Positions 1 to 10,234 are shown, counted from the stretch's first letter. The stretch is DNA of 64,000 bases from Diphasiastrum complanatum (GCA_029204225.1 CM055093.1:20496595-20560594); one strand, 5' to 3'. A program made the numbers and translations. The notes: generated by a model from the sequence alone, not told the origin.

Positions 1-379
1 AATCATAGTTAAGCATAGTGGTAGCTCATGAATCTATTAGTATCATTGTACTCCTCCTTTTGGATCTAATTGATTTTGAGATTGAGTGGATTTTGAGTGT
101 CATTGAATTTCTAGCTTTCTCTCTTTACCCGAGAGCTCATGATGGTTTTTCTCTCTCTACCCAAAGAGAGAAGCTTGTTTTTACTTAGAATACTTTTGGA
201 ACACTTCCCACACGTGTGAGTGAGAGTTGGAAGTGATTGAATGCATGTAGTAGTGTGTTTTTGCCATAGAATCAAAGATAGATCTTGAATCTCAATCTAG
301 TCTTGATCTTGGTGCATCTACACACCTTAGGAGATCACAAGTACATGTAGTGGACAATCCACACATGTGAAATTCAACA
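1..379 (+). repeat. 5' LTR of A1, 3' part only
   Basis: It ends in AATTCAACA immediately before the primer-binding site. Comparison with the 737-bp LTRs of A2 shows that roughly the first half is missing beyond the window edge. It contains the paired CTCTCTCTACCC motifs typical of this family and CACGTG-type palindromes near 207-217 and 359-369. The sequence is closer to the A3 LTR than to the 3' LTR of A1. Confidence 0.9.
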
Positions 380-1128
380 TGGTATCAGAGCCTACCTAAG
401 GTTACCATGCATTTTGATCCATCTAAGTGAAAAATTTTCATCAATCTTGAGCTAGAAGTTGTCAAAGCCCATTTTCCTAGCTATCTTGTTCAATCTTGGA
501 TCAAAAGAGATCAAAAGGACATTGATTGGGTCTGACCTGGTACTGTACGGAATCAGGTGCTCAGACACGTGTGAGGAACATCCAATTTCAGTTTGGAAAT
601 TCTCTCTCATGTTTGATCCATTTATCTTGCTTGATAGCTTGTTTTGAAGCTATTTTTGTCTAGTTTCTGTTGCAATCAGTTTCATTCCATTTGGTTGAGC
701 CAATCAAAAGTTATAATCTTTTGAAGAGGGTTAGGTAGGGCACCTAGACCTGGGTGGACACATTTGGTCTGGTCAAGAGATTGCTTGGTTGATCCAAAAT
801 CACAGTTGTATGCTTGCCAATCTCATCTATATGTGATCTAGGCACTGTTTTGAGATCTAAGCCAAATTTGAGATGTATCAACACTGTTTTGAGATGTATT
901 TGAGTCAAATTTGGTTTCTTAGTGTATTTCACACGTGCAAAGAGTGTTTGATCCTAACTTTGCCCATACTCCATCATTTGATGTGAAGTAGATCTAGTTT
1001 TGGAGAGATTGAGATAACTAGTGAGAATCAATTCACAAATTGTTGCAAGATCTTTCATAGGAGGAGATCTACAATTGGAAGTGTGTAACAACATTTATTG
1101 TTTATCATTTGAGTTTTCTTCACTTCAA
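380..1128 (+). other. PBS and untranslated leader of A1
   Basis: TGGTATCAGAGC at 380-391 directly follows the LTR and matches the 3' end of plant initiator tRNA-Met, the usual copia primer. The rest up to 1128 has no credible reading frame. It carries further CACGTG motifs near 565-575 and 929-938. A2 (10235-10959) and A3 (59733-61169) have matching leaders. Confidence 0.85.
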
Positions 1129-3615
1129 ATGTCTTCAATGGGTTCATCCTTGTTGGAACCAAGTGAAAGATTGACCACTTCAAATTATTCAATTTGGAAA
1201 ATGAGGATGGAGTCCATCTTGATCCTTCAAGACATGATGGACATAGTTCTTGGCCTTGAAGAAGAACCACAAGTTCTTCAAGAGGTTCAAAAATACAAAA
1301 AGAGAGCTAGGATGGCTCTCCACTACATTAAGATGAATGTCTCTAATGAGATATTGAGGGAGATAGGTACTTGTACAATAGCCAAAGAAGCTTGGGATTG
1401 TCTCAAGACTATCTATGAGGCTAAGAATACCTCTAGGCTTCTCACTCTTAGGAATCAAATCTTTCAAAGTAGCCAAAAGAGTGATGAGAGTGCATCTAGT
1501 TATGTTTTGAGAGTAAAAGATATTCATAGAGAGCTTGCTTGCATTGGTGATTCCATCAATCAAAATGAGCTAGTTCAAGTCATTCTCAATGGCTTGAGAA
1601 GTGAATTTGATAACCTTGTCCAATCCTATGCCATTAAGCAGGAGCTACCAAGTTTGGAGGCTCTCCAAAGTGTGCTAATTTCAGAAGAATCAAGACAAGA
1701 GTACAAGCTCTTGAGGATGGACAAGCTTTCTCTCACTCACAATGATGGCAAAGCTCTCTTTGCCAAGGATAAGCACAAAGAGAGGAGCAAGAACCAACAT
1801 CAACAATTCTCAAGCAAGGACAAAGTCAAATCCAAAGACAAAGATGAGGAGGAAGATGATTCCTCTAATGCTTCATCATCCAAGCTCAAGAAGAAGAAGA
1901 TCAAGTGCTTTTATTGTGGCAAGAAAGGTCATTATGCCACCAATTGCTTCAAAAAGAAGAATCAACTCAAGCAAGCCAATATTACCAATGAGAAGGAAGA
2001 CACTATTGCAAGTGATGGAGAGGGATCTCTTATGGTCTCTAGTTTCTCATCTACTCCTTTCAAGAAGGACGACCTATGGTATATTGATAGTGGAGCCTCT
2101 TCACATATGTGTAGCTCCAAGGACTCTTTCTCTTCTATTTCACCTTATGATGGAGTCAAGAAATCAATATACACTGCAAGTGATTTTGAATGTCCTATTG
2201 AAGGCATAGGGAACATTCCCTTGAAGCTTGCATCCTCTAAAGTTCTTTCTCTCTCTAGAGTTCTATATGTACCTAAGCTTACCAAGAATCTTGTTAGTGT
2301 TGGCCAATTGCTTGATAATGGCCTTGATGTAAAATTCAATGTTGATACTTGCACTATCAAGAAGAATGATGAGATACTTGCATTAGGATCTAGATTTGGT
2401 GGCATCTATAAACTAGATCCAAATGAGTATGTGAATGCTTGTAATGTTGCTCTTGTGAACAAGCTCTCTATGGAGGAATTATGGCATAGGAGGTTGGGAC
2501 ATCCCAACTACAAATCCATGCACTCTATGATCAAAGAGTCCAAAGCTATTGGCTTGCCAAAGTCATTCTCCAAGAAGATCAAGCCTTGTGAGGCTTGTGC
2601 TATTGCTAAATCTCACAAAAAGCCATTTACAAGATCTTCTATCAAAAGCAAGCATCCTTTGGAGTTAATCCACTCGGATGTGCATTTCTCATCAACTACA
2701 AGCAAGGGAGGAGCCACTTGTTTTGTTACTTTCATTGATGATTACACAAGATTCACTTGGATATATCTTCTTGCTTCAAAATCTATGGTGTTTGATCATT
2801 TCCTTATTTTCAAAGCCTATGTAGAGAAGCAATTCTCATTCAAGATTAAAGCTCTTAGAAGTGATGGAGGTGGTGAATATATCTCCAATAAATTTCAAGA
2901 TTTTTGTGAGCTTGAAGGCATTAAAAGAGAGTTTTCTTGTGCCTACTCTCCATCTCAAAATGGAGCGGCCGAGAGAAAGAATAGATCTCTATGTGAATGT
3001 GCAAAATCTATGAGAATTGAGGCATCTTTGCCCAAAGATTTTTGGGGAGAAGCCATTAATTGTGCAAATTATCTTTGCAATAGGCTCCCACATATAGCTC
3101 TTGGAGGAAGGTCACCATATGAAATCTTATTTTTGAAGCAGCCTAAGGTTGATCACCTTAGAGTTTTTGGATGCTTATGCTTTGTCCATATTCCCTTGGA
3201 AACAAGGAAGAAGGAAGATCCTAGTGCATGCAAAGGGATCATGGTTGGATACTCATCCACCAAGAAGTCCTATAGAGTCTTTATACTCTCTACTTCTCAA
3301 GTTATTGAAAGTAGAGATGTTGTCTGTCATCAAGATCAACACTCATCATTTGAAGAGGCCGAGATCAAGAAATCTATGGATGCATCATCAATTATTGATT
3401 TTGAAGACAATCATGATGTGATGGGGTCGAGATTTGAAGAAGACTCTCCTCGGATTTTTTCACCAAGAAGATCCATGAGAGATAGATCCGAGCCTAAGAG
3501 GCTCTCATATGTTGACAAAGGCAAACAAGTGGATCTTGATTCCACTAATTATGTTTTTTATGTCTCTCATGAAGAGCCAAAGAATGTACAAGAGGCACTC
3601 AATACCAAGGAGTAG
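1129..3615 (+). CDS. A1 Gag-protease-integrase polyprotein, ended by amber codon
   Basis: This frame encodes 828 residues from the Met at 1129. I chose that start because A2 begins at the same Met and related Gag proteins start at the equivalent place; an upstream in-frame ATG at 1021 would add 36 residues. Order: copia Gag core (about 1-190), basic linker, zinc knuckle CFYCGKKGHYATNC near residue 262, aspartic protease DSGASSH at 320, GAG-pre-integrase HRRLGHPNY, then integrase with D517, D579 and E615, the last two separated by 35 residues as in active enzymes. The frame stops at TAG 3613-3615, where element C has a Trp codon, and continues in the same frame into RT. The protein would assemble particles, mature itself and insert cDNA. 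It otherwise appears intact. Confidence 0.93.
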   Translation: MSSMGSSLLEPSERLTTSNYSIWKMRMESILILQDMMDIVLGLEEEPQVLQEVQKYKKRARMALHYIKMNVSNEILREIGTCTIAKEAWDCLKTIYEAKNTSRLLTLRNQIFQSSQKSDESASSYVLRVKDIHRELACIGDSINQNELVQVILNGLRSEFDNLVQSYAIKQELPSLEALQSVLISEESRQEYKLLRMDKLSLTHNDGKALFAKDKHKERSKNQHQQFSSKDKVKSKDKDEEEDDSSNASSSKLKKKKIKCFYCGKKGHYATNCFKKKNQLKQANITNEKEDTIASDGEGSLMVSSFSSTPFKKDDLWYIDSGASSHMCSSKDSFSSISPYDGVKKSIYTASDFECPIEGIGNIPLKLASSKVLSLSRVLYVPKLTKNLVSVGQLLDNGLDVKFNVDTCTIKKNDEILALGSRFGGIYKLDPNEYVNACNVALVNKLSMEELWHRRLGHPNYKSMHSMIKESKAIGLPKSFSKKIKPCEACAIAKSHKKPFTRSSIKSKHPLELIHSDVHFSSTTSKGGATCFVTFIDDYTRFTWIYLLASKSMVFDHFLIFKAYVEKQFSFKIKALRSDGGGEYISNKFQDFCELEGIKREFSCAYSPSQNGAAERKNRSLCECAKSMRIEASLPKDFWGEAINCANYLCNRLPHIALGGRSPYEILFLKQPKVDHLRVFGCLCFVHIPLETRKKEDPSACKGIMVGYSSTKKSYRVFILSTSQVIESRDVVCHQDQHSSFEEAEIKKSMDASSIIDFEDNHDVMGSRFEEDSPRIFSPRRSMRDRSEPKRLSYVDKGKQVDLDSTNYVFYVSHEEPKNVQEALNTKE

Positions 3616-5115
3616 TATGATGTCATGAAGCAAGAGTATGATGCATTGATCACCAACAACACTTGGGAGCTTGTGGATCCTCCATCCAACAAGCATGTGA
3701 TTGGTTGCAAGTGGGTATTTCGGATCAAGTTCAATCATGATGGCACCATCAACAAGCATAAAGCAAGATTATGTGCCAAAGGATTTGCTCAAATCCATGG
3801 TCTTGATTATGAGGAGACCTTTGCACCCCTTGCAAAGATGGTGACAATAAGAATTCTTATTTCTCTTGCTTGTTTTTTCAAGTGGAAGATGTTCCAATTA
3901 GATGTATCCAATGCTTTTCTAAATGGTTATCTTGAGGAGGAGATCTATATGGAACAACCTCAAGGATTCATCAAGGATGAGTCCAAAGTGTGCTTGCTCT
4001 TCAAAAGTCTTTATGGACTCAAGCAAGCACCAAGATCATGGTATTCAGGACGTAACTCTTTTCTTATCTCACTAGGATTTACTCTTAGTGACTATGATCC
4101 TTCCATGTATCTAAAGCTTGTTGATAGCAATATTGTCATTCTTCTAATTTATGTTGATGACATTATTCTTTGTGGAAGTTGTATCAAGCTAGTTGATGAA
4201 ACCAAGCTAGCACTTGGATGTGAGTTTAAAATGCAAGATCTACGAGAGATACATTACATCCTAGGCCTAGAAATTAATTTTTATGAAAATCATGTCTTTA
4301 TATGCCAATCTAGATATGCTCACTCTATGTTGAAAAAATTCCATATGGAAAATTCTAAGAGCATAGATACTCCAATGGAGCAAATTGTAAAAGATCCTAA
4401 TAAAGGTGATGAGAGATCCTTTGAGGACATCACACTTTTTAGGAGTCTTGTAGGCTCCTTGATTTGGCTTACCATTACTAGGCCCGATCTTAGTTTGTGT
4501 GTGCACAAATTGAGTCAATTTATGCAAGATCCTAAGATCCATCATTGGAAGATAGCCAAGAGGAGTCTAAGATATGTATCTTCATCTTGTGATTATGGTC
4601 TACTCTATAAAAGTGAAGATCTATCCATTATTGGCTACTCGGATTCGGACTTTGCAAGTGACAAGATGGATCGAAAGTCTATTAGTGCATACACTATCTT
4701 TCTTGGAGGCAATCTAATATCTTGGGTTTCCAAAAAGCAAGATACTATATCTCCCTCTTCATGTGAGGCCGAGTACAAAGCACTCACTACAACTACCAAA
4801 GAAGTGCTTTGGATCAAGAGGTTATTAATGGAACTAAAGTGCATCAAGGAGGATGATCTACCAATGATCAAGTGTGATAACATCTCGGCCCAAACTCTTG
4901 CCAATAATCCCATATTTCATGCAAGAAGCAAGCACATAGAAGTGGCACACCATTTTGTGAGAGAAAAGCTTATTGGAGGAGAAATCTATTTGGAGCATGT
5001 CAACTCATCCTCTTGTATTGCCGATCTACTCACCAAGCCTTTGAGCAAAAGTGCTTTCATCAAGCATAGATCTAATCTTGGAGTTATATCAAGATCAATG
5101 CTCAAATCTTCATAG
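3616..5115 (+). CDS. A1 reverse transcriptase-RNase H part of Pol
   Basis: This is the direct in-frame continuation of the Gag-integrase frame past TAG 3613-3615. The first Met is at 3625, but no family knowledge supports independent initiation there. It has the RVT_2 start (GCKWVFRIKFNHDG), the catalytic YVDD at 4150-4161, and a copia RNase H with GYSDSDFASD and CEAEYKAL. It ends at TAG 5113-5115, just before the purine tract. No frameshift is seen. It would copy element RNA into DNA and degrade the RNA strand in the particle. Expression requires amber readthrough, internal initiation or supply in trans. Alternatively this copy is simply dead. Confidence 0.92.
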   Translation, partial: YDVMKQEYDALITNNTWELVDPPSNKHVIGCKWVFRIKFNHDGTINKHKARLCAKGFAQIHGLDYEETFAPLAKMVTIRILISLACFFKWKMFQLDVSNAFLNGYLEEEIYMEQPQGFIKDESKVCLLFKSLYGLKQAPRSWYSGRNSFLISLGFTLSDYDPSMYLKLVDSNIVILLIYVDDIILCGSCIKLVDETKLALGCEFKMQDLREIHYILGLEINFYENHVFICQSRYAHSMLKKFHMENSKSIDTPMEQIVKDPNKGDERSFEDITLFRSLVGSLIWLTITRPDLSLCVHKLSQFMQDPKIHHWKIAKRSLRYVSSSCDYGLLYKSEDLSIIGYSDSDFASDKMDRKSISAYTIFLGGNLISWVSKKQDTISPSSCEAEYKALTTTTKEVLWIKRLLMELKCIKEDDLPMIKCDNISAQTLANNPIFHARSKHIEVAHHFVREKLIGGEIYLEHVNSSSCIADLLTKPLSKSAFIKHRSNLGVISRSMLKSS

Positions 5116-5120
5116 ATAAT

Positions 5121-5133
5121 TTTTTAGGAGGAG
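5121..5133 (+). other. Polypurine tract of A1
   Basis: A T-run followed by AGGAGGAG lies directly before the LTR start TGTGAAG, the expected plus-strand priming site. The same tract occurs in A2 (complement at 6226-6238) and in element B (complement at 22344-22357). Confidence 0.8.
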
Positions 5134-5488
5134 TGTGAAGAATTGAAAAAGATTATCTATGTTAGATATAGGGGTCTTATGTTTTTTACATCAAGCATCT
5201 AGGTGTAGGATGTTGATAGGAATAAATTTGGCATAGATGGCAAATTATGCATTTCCACTTGTAATGCCACTATTGAGCCAAAATAGAGTAAGAGGCTAAA
5301 CACTTGCCAATTAGAGTGTAGACAAGTGTAAAGTTTTTGTTTGATGAATTCCAAGAGGTCCAATAGGAAATTGAGGTGTGCTTGAATATAGTCCAATAGA
5401 ATTAAGAGGTGCATGGATCAATGATCCAATAGGATCAAGAGGTGACAAAATATGGTCCAATCATAGTTAAGCATAGTGATAGCTCGTG
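5134..5488 (+). repeat. 3' LTR of A1, first segment
   Basis: It starts TGTGAAGAATTG and is interrupted after AGCTCGTG by A2; the rest is at 11702-12049. With that segment it totals about 703 bp against 737 bp in A2. The shortfall is a deletion of about 34 bp between two copies of a short repeat containing GGTCCAATAGGA. Several CCAATAG-type units lie between 5360 and 5460. Confidence 0.92.
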
Positions 5489-6225
5489 TGTTGAATTTCA
5501 CATGTGTGGACTGTCCACTACATGTACTTGTGATCTCCTAAGGTGTGTAGATGCACCAAGATCAAGACTAGATTGAGATTCAAGATCAATCTTGAATCCT
5601 ATGGCAAAAACACACTACTACATGCATTCAATCACTTCCAACTCTCACTCACACGTGTGGGAAGTATTCAAAAAATAATCTAAGTAAAAACAAGCTGCTC
5701 TCCTCGAGTAGAGAGAGAAAATTCATCATGAGCTCTGGGGTAGAGAGAGAAAGCTAGAAATCCAATAACTCACAAAATCCATGAAATCACCAAATCAATT
5801 GACTTCAAAATGAGGAGTACAATGATACTAGTAGGTCCACGAGCTACCACTATGCTTAACTATGATTGGACCATATTTTGTCACCTCTTGATCCTATTAA
5901 ATCATTGATCTATGCACCTCTTAATTCTATTGGACTATATTCAACCACACCTCAATTTCCTATTGGACCTCACAAGGTTCCACCTCTAAATCCTATTGGA
6001 CCTCTTGGAATTCATCAAACAAAAACTTTACACTTGTCTACACTCTAATTAGCAAGTGTTTAGCCTCTTACTCTATTTTGGCTCAATAGTGGCATTAGAA
6101 GTGGAAATGCAGAATTTGCCATCTATGCCAAATTTATTCCTATCAACATCCTACACCTAGATGCTTGATGTAAAAAACATAAGACCCCTATATCTAACAT
6201 AGATAATCTTTTTCAATTCTTCACA
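5489..6225 (-). repeat. 3' LTR of A2
   Basis: Read on plus it runs TGTTGAATTTCA...CAATTCTTCACA, the complement of TGTGAAGAATTG...TGAAATTCAACA, so it has TG/CA ends. Several CCAATAG-type repeats appear as TCCTATTGGA on plus between 5890 and 6003. It adjoins the purine-tract complement CTCCTCCTAAAAA. Confidence 0.94.
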
Positions 6226-6243
6226 CTCCTCCTAAAAAATTAT

Positions 6244-7744
6244 CTATGAAGATTTGAGCATTGATCTTGATATAACTCCAAGATTAGATCTATGCTTGAT
6301 GAAAGCACTTTTGCTCAAAGGCTTGGTGAGTAGATCGGCAATACAAAAGGACGAGTTGACATGCTCCAAATAGATTTCTCCTCCAATAAGCTTTTCTCTC
6401 AAAAAATGGTGTGCCACTTCTATGTGCTTGCTTCTGGCATGAAATATGGGATTATTGGCAAGATCTTGGGCCGAGATGTTATCACACTTGATCATTGGTA
6501 GATCATCCTCCTTGATGCACTTTAGTTCCATTAATAACCTCTTGATCCAAAGCACTTCTTTGGTAGTTGTAGTGAGTGCTTTGTACTGGGCCTCACATGA
6601 AGAGAGAGATATAGTATCTTGCTTTTTGGAAACCCAAGATATTAGATTGCCTCCAAGAAAGATAGTGTATGCACTAATAGACTTTCGATCCATCTTGTCA
6701 CTTGCAAAGTCCGATTCCGACTAGCCAATAATGGATAGATCTTCACTTTTATAGAGTAGACCATAATCACAAGATGAAGATACATATCTTCGAATCCTCT
6801 TGGCCATCTTCCAATGATGGATCTTATGATCTTGCATAAATTGAATCAATTTGTGCACACAAAAACTAAGATCGGGCTTAGTAATGGTAAGCCAAAATAA
6901 AGGAGCCTACAAGACTCCTAAAAAGTGTGATGTCCTCAAAGGATCTTTCATCACCTTTATTAGGATCTTTTACAATTTGCTCCATTGGAGTATCTATGCT
7001 CTTAGAATTTTCCATATGGAATTTTTTCAACATAGATTGAGCATATCTAGATTGGCATATAAAGACATGATTTTCATAAAAAACAATTTCTAGGCCTAGG
7101 ATGTAATGTATCTCTCGTAGATCTTGCATTTTAAACTCACATCCAAGTGCTAGCTTGGTTTCATCAACTAGCTTGATACAACTTCCACAAAGAATAATGT
7201 CTTCAACATAAATTAGAAGAATGACAATATTGCTATCAACAAACTTTAGATACATGGAAGGATCATAGTCACTAAGAGTAAATCCTAGTGAGATAAGAAA
7301 AGAGTTAAGTCTTGAATACCATGATCTTGGTGCATGCTTGAGTCCATAAAGACTTTTGAAGAGCAAGCACACTTTGGACTCATCCTTGATGAATCCTTGA
7401 GGTTGTTCAATATAGATCTCCTCCTCAAGATAACCATTTAGAAAAGCATTGGATACATCTAATTGGAACACCTTCCACTTGAAAAAACAAGCAAGAGAAA
7501 TAAGAATTCTTATTGTCACCATCTTTGCAACGGGTGCAAAGGTCTCCTCATAATCAAGACCATGGATTTGAGCAAATCCTTTGGCACATAATCTTGCTTT
7601 ATGCTTGTTGATGGTGCCATCATGATTGAACTTGATCCGAAATACCCACTTGCAACCAATCACATGCTTGTTGGATGGAGGATCCACAAGCTCCCAAGTA
7701 TTGTTGGTGATCAATGCATCATACTCTTGCTTCATGGCATCATA
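6244..7744 (-). pseudogene. A2 RT-RNase H, broken by a frameshift and a stop
   Basis: This is the counterpart of A1 3616-5115. RT reads open from 7735 to about 6895 (285 residues from the first Met), starting GCKWVFRIKF. The catalytic motif is YVED rather than YVDD, which would remove a metal-binding Asp. A small insertion near 6895 (TTTATT where A1 has TTGATT) shifts the frame before the RNase H linker. A second lesion, TAG at 6721-6723, replaces the Tyr codon of GYSDSD. RNase H resumes open from 6693 to the stop at 6244. These lesions are specific to A2, unlike the shared amber at 7745-7747. Confidence 0.92.
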
Positions 7745-10234
7745 CTACTCCTTGGTATTGAGTGCCTCTTGTACATTCTTTGGCTCTTCATGAGAGACAT
7801 AAAAAACATAATTAGTGGAATCAAGATCCACTTGTTTGCCTTTGTCAACATATGAGAGCCTCTTAGGCTCGGATCTATCTCTCATGGATCTTCTTGGTGA
7901 AAAAATCCGAGGAGAGTCTTCTTCAAATCTCGACTTCATCACATCATGATTGTCTTCAAAATCAATAATTGATGATGCATCCATAGATTTTTTGATCTCG
8001 GCCTCTTCAAATGATGAGTGTTGATCTTCATGAAAGACAACATCTCTACTTTCAATAACTTGAGAAGTAGAGAGTATAAAGACTCTATAGGCCTTCTTGG
8101 TGGATGAGTATCCAACCATGATCCCTTTGCATGCACTAGGATCTTCCTTCTTCCTTGTTTCCAAGGGAATATGGACAAAGCATAAGCATCCAAAAACTCT
8201 AAGGTGATCAACCTTAGGCTTCTTCAAAAATAAGATTTCATATGGTGACTTTCCTCCAAGAGCTATATGTGGGAGCCTATTGCAAAGATAATTTGCACAA
8301 TTAATGGCTTCTCCCCAAAAATCTTTGGGCAAAGATGCCTCAATTCTCATAGATTTTGCACATTCACATAGAGATCTATTCTTTCTCTCAACCACTCCAT
8401 TTTGAGATGGAGAATAGGCACAAGAAAACTCTCTTTTAATGCCTTCAAGCTCACAAAAATCTTGAAATTTATTGGAGATATATTCACCACCTCCATCACT
8501 TCTAAGAGCTTTAATCTTGAATGAGAATTGCTTCTCTACATAGGCTTTGAAAATAAGGAAATGATCAAACACCATAGATTTTGAAGCAAGAAGATATATC
8601 CAAGTGAATCTTGTGTAATCATCAATGAAAGTAACAAAACAAGTGGCTCCTCCCTTGCTTGTAGTTGATGAGAAATGCACATCCGAGTGGATTAACTCCA
8701 AAGGATGCTTGCTTTTGATAGAAGATCTTGTAAATGGCTTTTTGTGAGATTTAGCAATAGCACAAGCCTCACAAGGCTTGATCTTCTTGGAGAATGACTT
8801 TGGCAAGCCAATAGCTTTGGACTCTTTGATCATAGAGTGCATGGATTTGTAGTTGGGATGTCCCAACCTCCTATGCCATAATTCCTCCATAGAGAGCTTG
8901 TTCACAAGAGCAACATTACAAGCATTCACATACTCATTTGGATCTAGTTTATAGATGCCACCAAATCTAGATCCTAATGCAAGTATCTCATCATTCTTCT
9001 TGATAGTGCAAGTATCAACATTGAATTTTACATCAAGGCCATTATCAAGCAATTGGCCAACACTAACAAGATTCTTGGTAAGCTTAGGTACATATAGAAC
9101 TCTAGAGAGAGAAAGAACTTTAGAGGATGCAAGCTTCAAGGGAATGTTCCCTATGCCTTCAATAGGACATTCAAAATCACTTGCAGTGTATATTGATTTC
9201 TTGACTCCATCATAAGGTGAAATAGAAGAGAAAGAGTCCTTGGAGCTACACATATGTGAAGAGGCTCCACTATCAATATACCATAGGCCGTCCTTCTTGA
9301 AAGGAGTAGATGAGAAACTAGAGACCATAAGAGATCCCTCTCCATCACTTGCAATAGTGTCTTCCTTCTCATTGGTAATATTGGCTTGCTTGAGTTGATT
9401 CTTCTTTTTGAAGCAATTGGTGGCATAATGACCTTTCTTGCCACAATAAAAGCACTTAATCTTCTTCTTCTTCTTGAGCTTGGATGATGAAGCATTAGAG
9501 GAATCATCTCCCTCCTCATGTTTGTCTTTGGATTTGACTTTGTCCTTGCTTGAGGATTGTTGATGTTGGTTCTTGCTCCTCTCTTTGTGCTTATCCTTGG
9601 CAAAGAGAGCTTTGCCATCATTATGAGTCAGAGAAAGCTTGTCCATCCTCAAGAGCTTGTACTCTTGTCTTGATTCTTCTGAAATTAGCACACTTTGGAG
9701 AGCCTCCAAACTTGGTAGCTCCTCCTTAATGGCATAGGATTGGACAAGGTTATCAAATTCACTTCTCAAGCCATTGAGAATGACTTGAACTAGCTCATTT
9801 TGATTGATGGAATCACCAATGCAAGCAAGCTCTCTATGAATATCTTTTACTCTCAAAACATAACTAGATGTACTCTCATCACTCTTTTGGCTACTTTGAA
9901 AGATTTGATTCCTAAGAGTGAGAAGCCTAGAGGTATTCTTAGCCTCATAGATAGTCTTGAGACAATCCCAAGCTTCTTTGGCTGTTGTACAAGTACCTAT
10001 CTCCCTCAATATCTCATTAGAGACATTCATCTTAATGTAGTGGAGAGCCATCCTAGCTCTCTTTTTGTATTTTTGAACCTCTTGAAGAACTTGTGGTTCT
10101 TCTTCAAGGCTAAGAACTATGTCCATCATGTCTTGAAGGATCAAGATGGACTCCATCCTCATTTTCCAAATTGAATAATTTGAAGTGGTCAATCTTTCAC
10201 TTGGTTCCAACAAGGATGAACCCATTGAAGACAT
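7745..10234 (-). CDS. A2 Gag-protease-integrase polyprotein, ended by the shared amber codon
   Basis: 829 residues are open from the Met at 10234. The architecture equals A1: Gag core, zinc knuckle CFYCGKKGHYATNC, protease DSGASSH, HRRLGHPNY, and integrase with HSDV, LRSDGGGEY and QNGVVERKNR, so the acidic triad is kept. One Lys is gained in the basic run before the zinc knuckle relative to A1. The frame ends at TAG (complement of 7745-7747), exactly where A1 ends, and continues in the same frame into RT. Antisense frames in this region are shadows of this conserved gene. Confidence 0.93.
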   Translation of the reverse strand: MSSMGSSLLEPSERLTTSNYSIWKMRMESILILQDMMDIVLSLEEEPQVLQEVQKYKKRARMALHYIKMNVSNEILREIGTCTTAKEAWDCLKTIYEAKNTSRLLTLRNQIFQSSQKSDESTSSYVLRVKDIHRELACIGDSINQNELVQVILNGLRSEFDNLVQSYAIKEELPSLEALQSVLISEESRQEYKLLRMDKLSLTHNDGKALFAKDKHKERSKNQHQQSSSKDKVKSKDKHEEGDDSSNASSSKLKKKKKIKCFYCGKKGHYATNCFKKKNQLKQANITNEKEDTIASDGEGSLMVSSFSSTPFKKDGLWYIDSGASSHMCSSKDSFSSISPYDGVKKSIYTASDFECPIEGIGNIPLKLASSKVLSLSRVLYVPKLTKNLVSVGQLLDNGLDVKFNVDTCTIKKNDEILALGSRFGGIYKLDPNEYVNACNVALVNKLSMEELWHRRLGHPNYKSMHSMIKESKAIGLPKSFSKKIKPCEACAIAKSHKKPFTRSSIKSKHPLELIHSDVHFSSTTSKGGATCFVTFIDDYTRFTWIYLLASKSMVFDHFLIFKAYVEKQFSFKIKALRSDGGGEYISNKFQDFCELEGIKREFSCAYSPSQNGVVERKNRSLCECAKSMRIEASLPKDFWGEAINCANYLCNRLPHIALGGKSPYEILFLKKPKVDHLRVFGCLCFVHIPLETRKKEDPSACKGIMVGYSSTKKAYRVFILSTSQVIESRDVVFHEDQHSSFEEAEIKKSMDASSIIDFEDNHDVMKSRFEEDSPRIFSPRRSMRDRSEPKRLSYVDKGKQVDLDSTNYVFYVSHEEPKNVQEALNTKE

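Noticed and set aside
459-932. Short frames in the A1 leader (and equivalents at 59807-60010)
   Set aside because: They differ in length and reading between copies, lie upstream of gag in the untranslated leader, and show no protein-like conservation.
1055-1563. Antisense frames of 70-155 codons inside the copia genes (also 2145-2405, 4267-4913, 34003-34560, 47428-47700)
   Set aside because: They lie opposite or in shifted frames over strongly conserved Gag-Pol codons, recur as mirror copies in A1 and A2, and have no independent motif.
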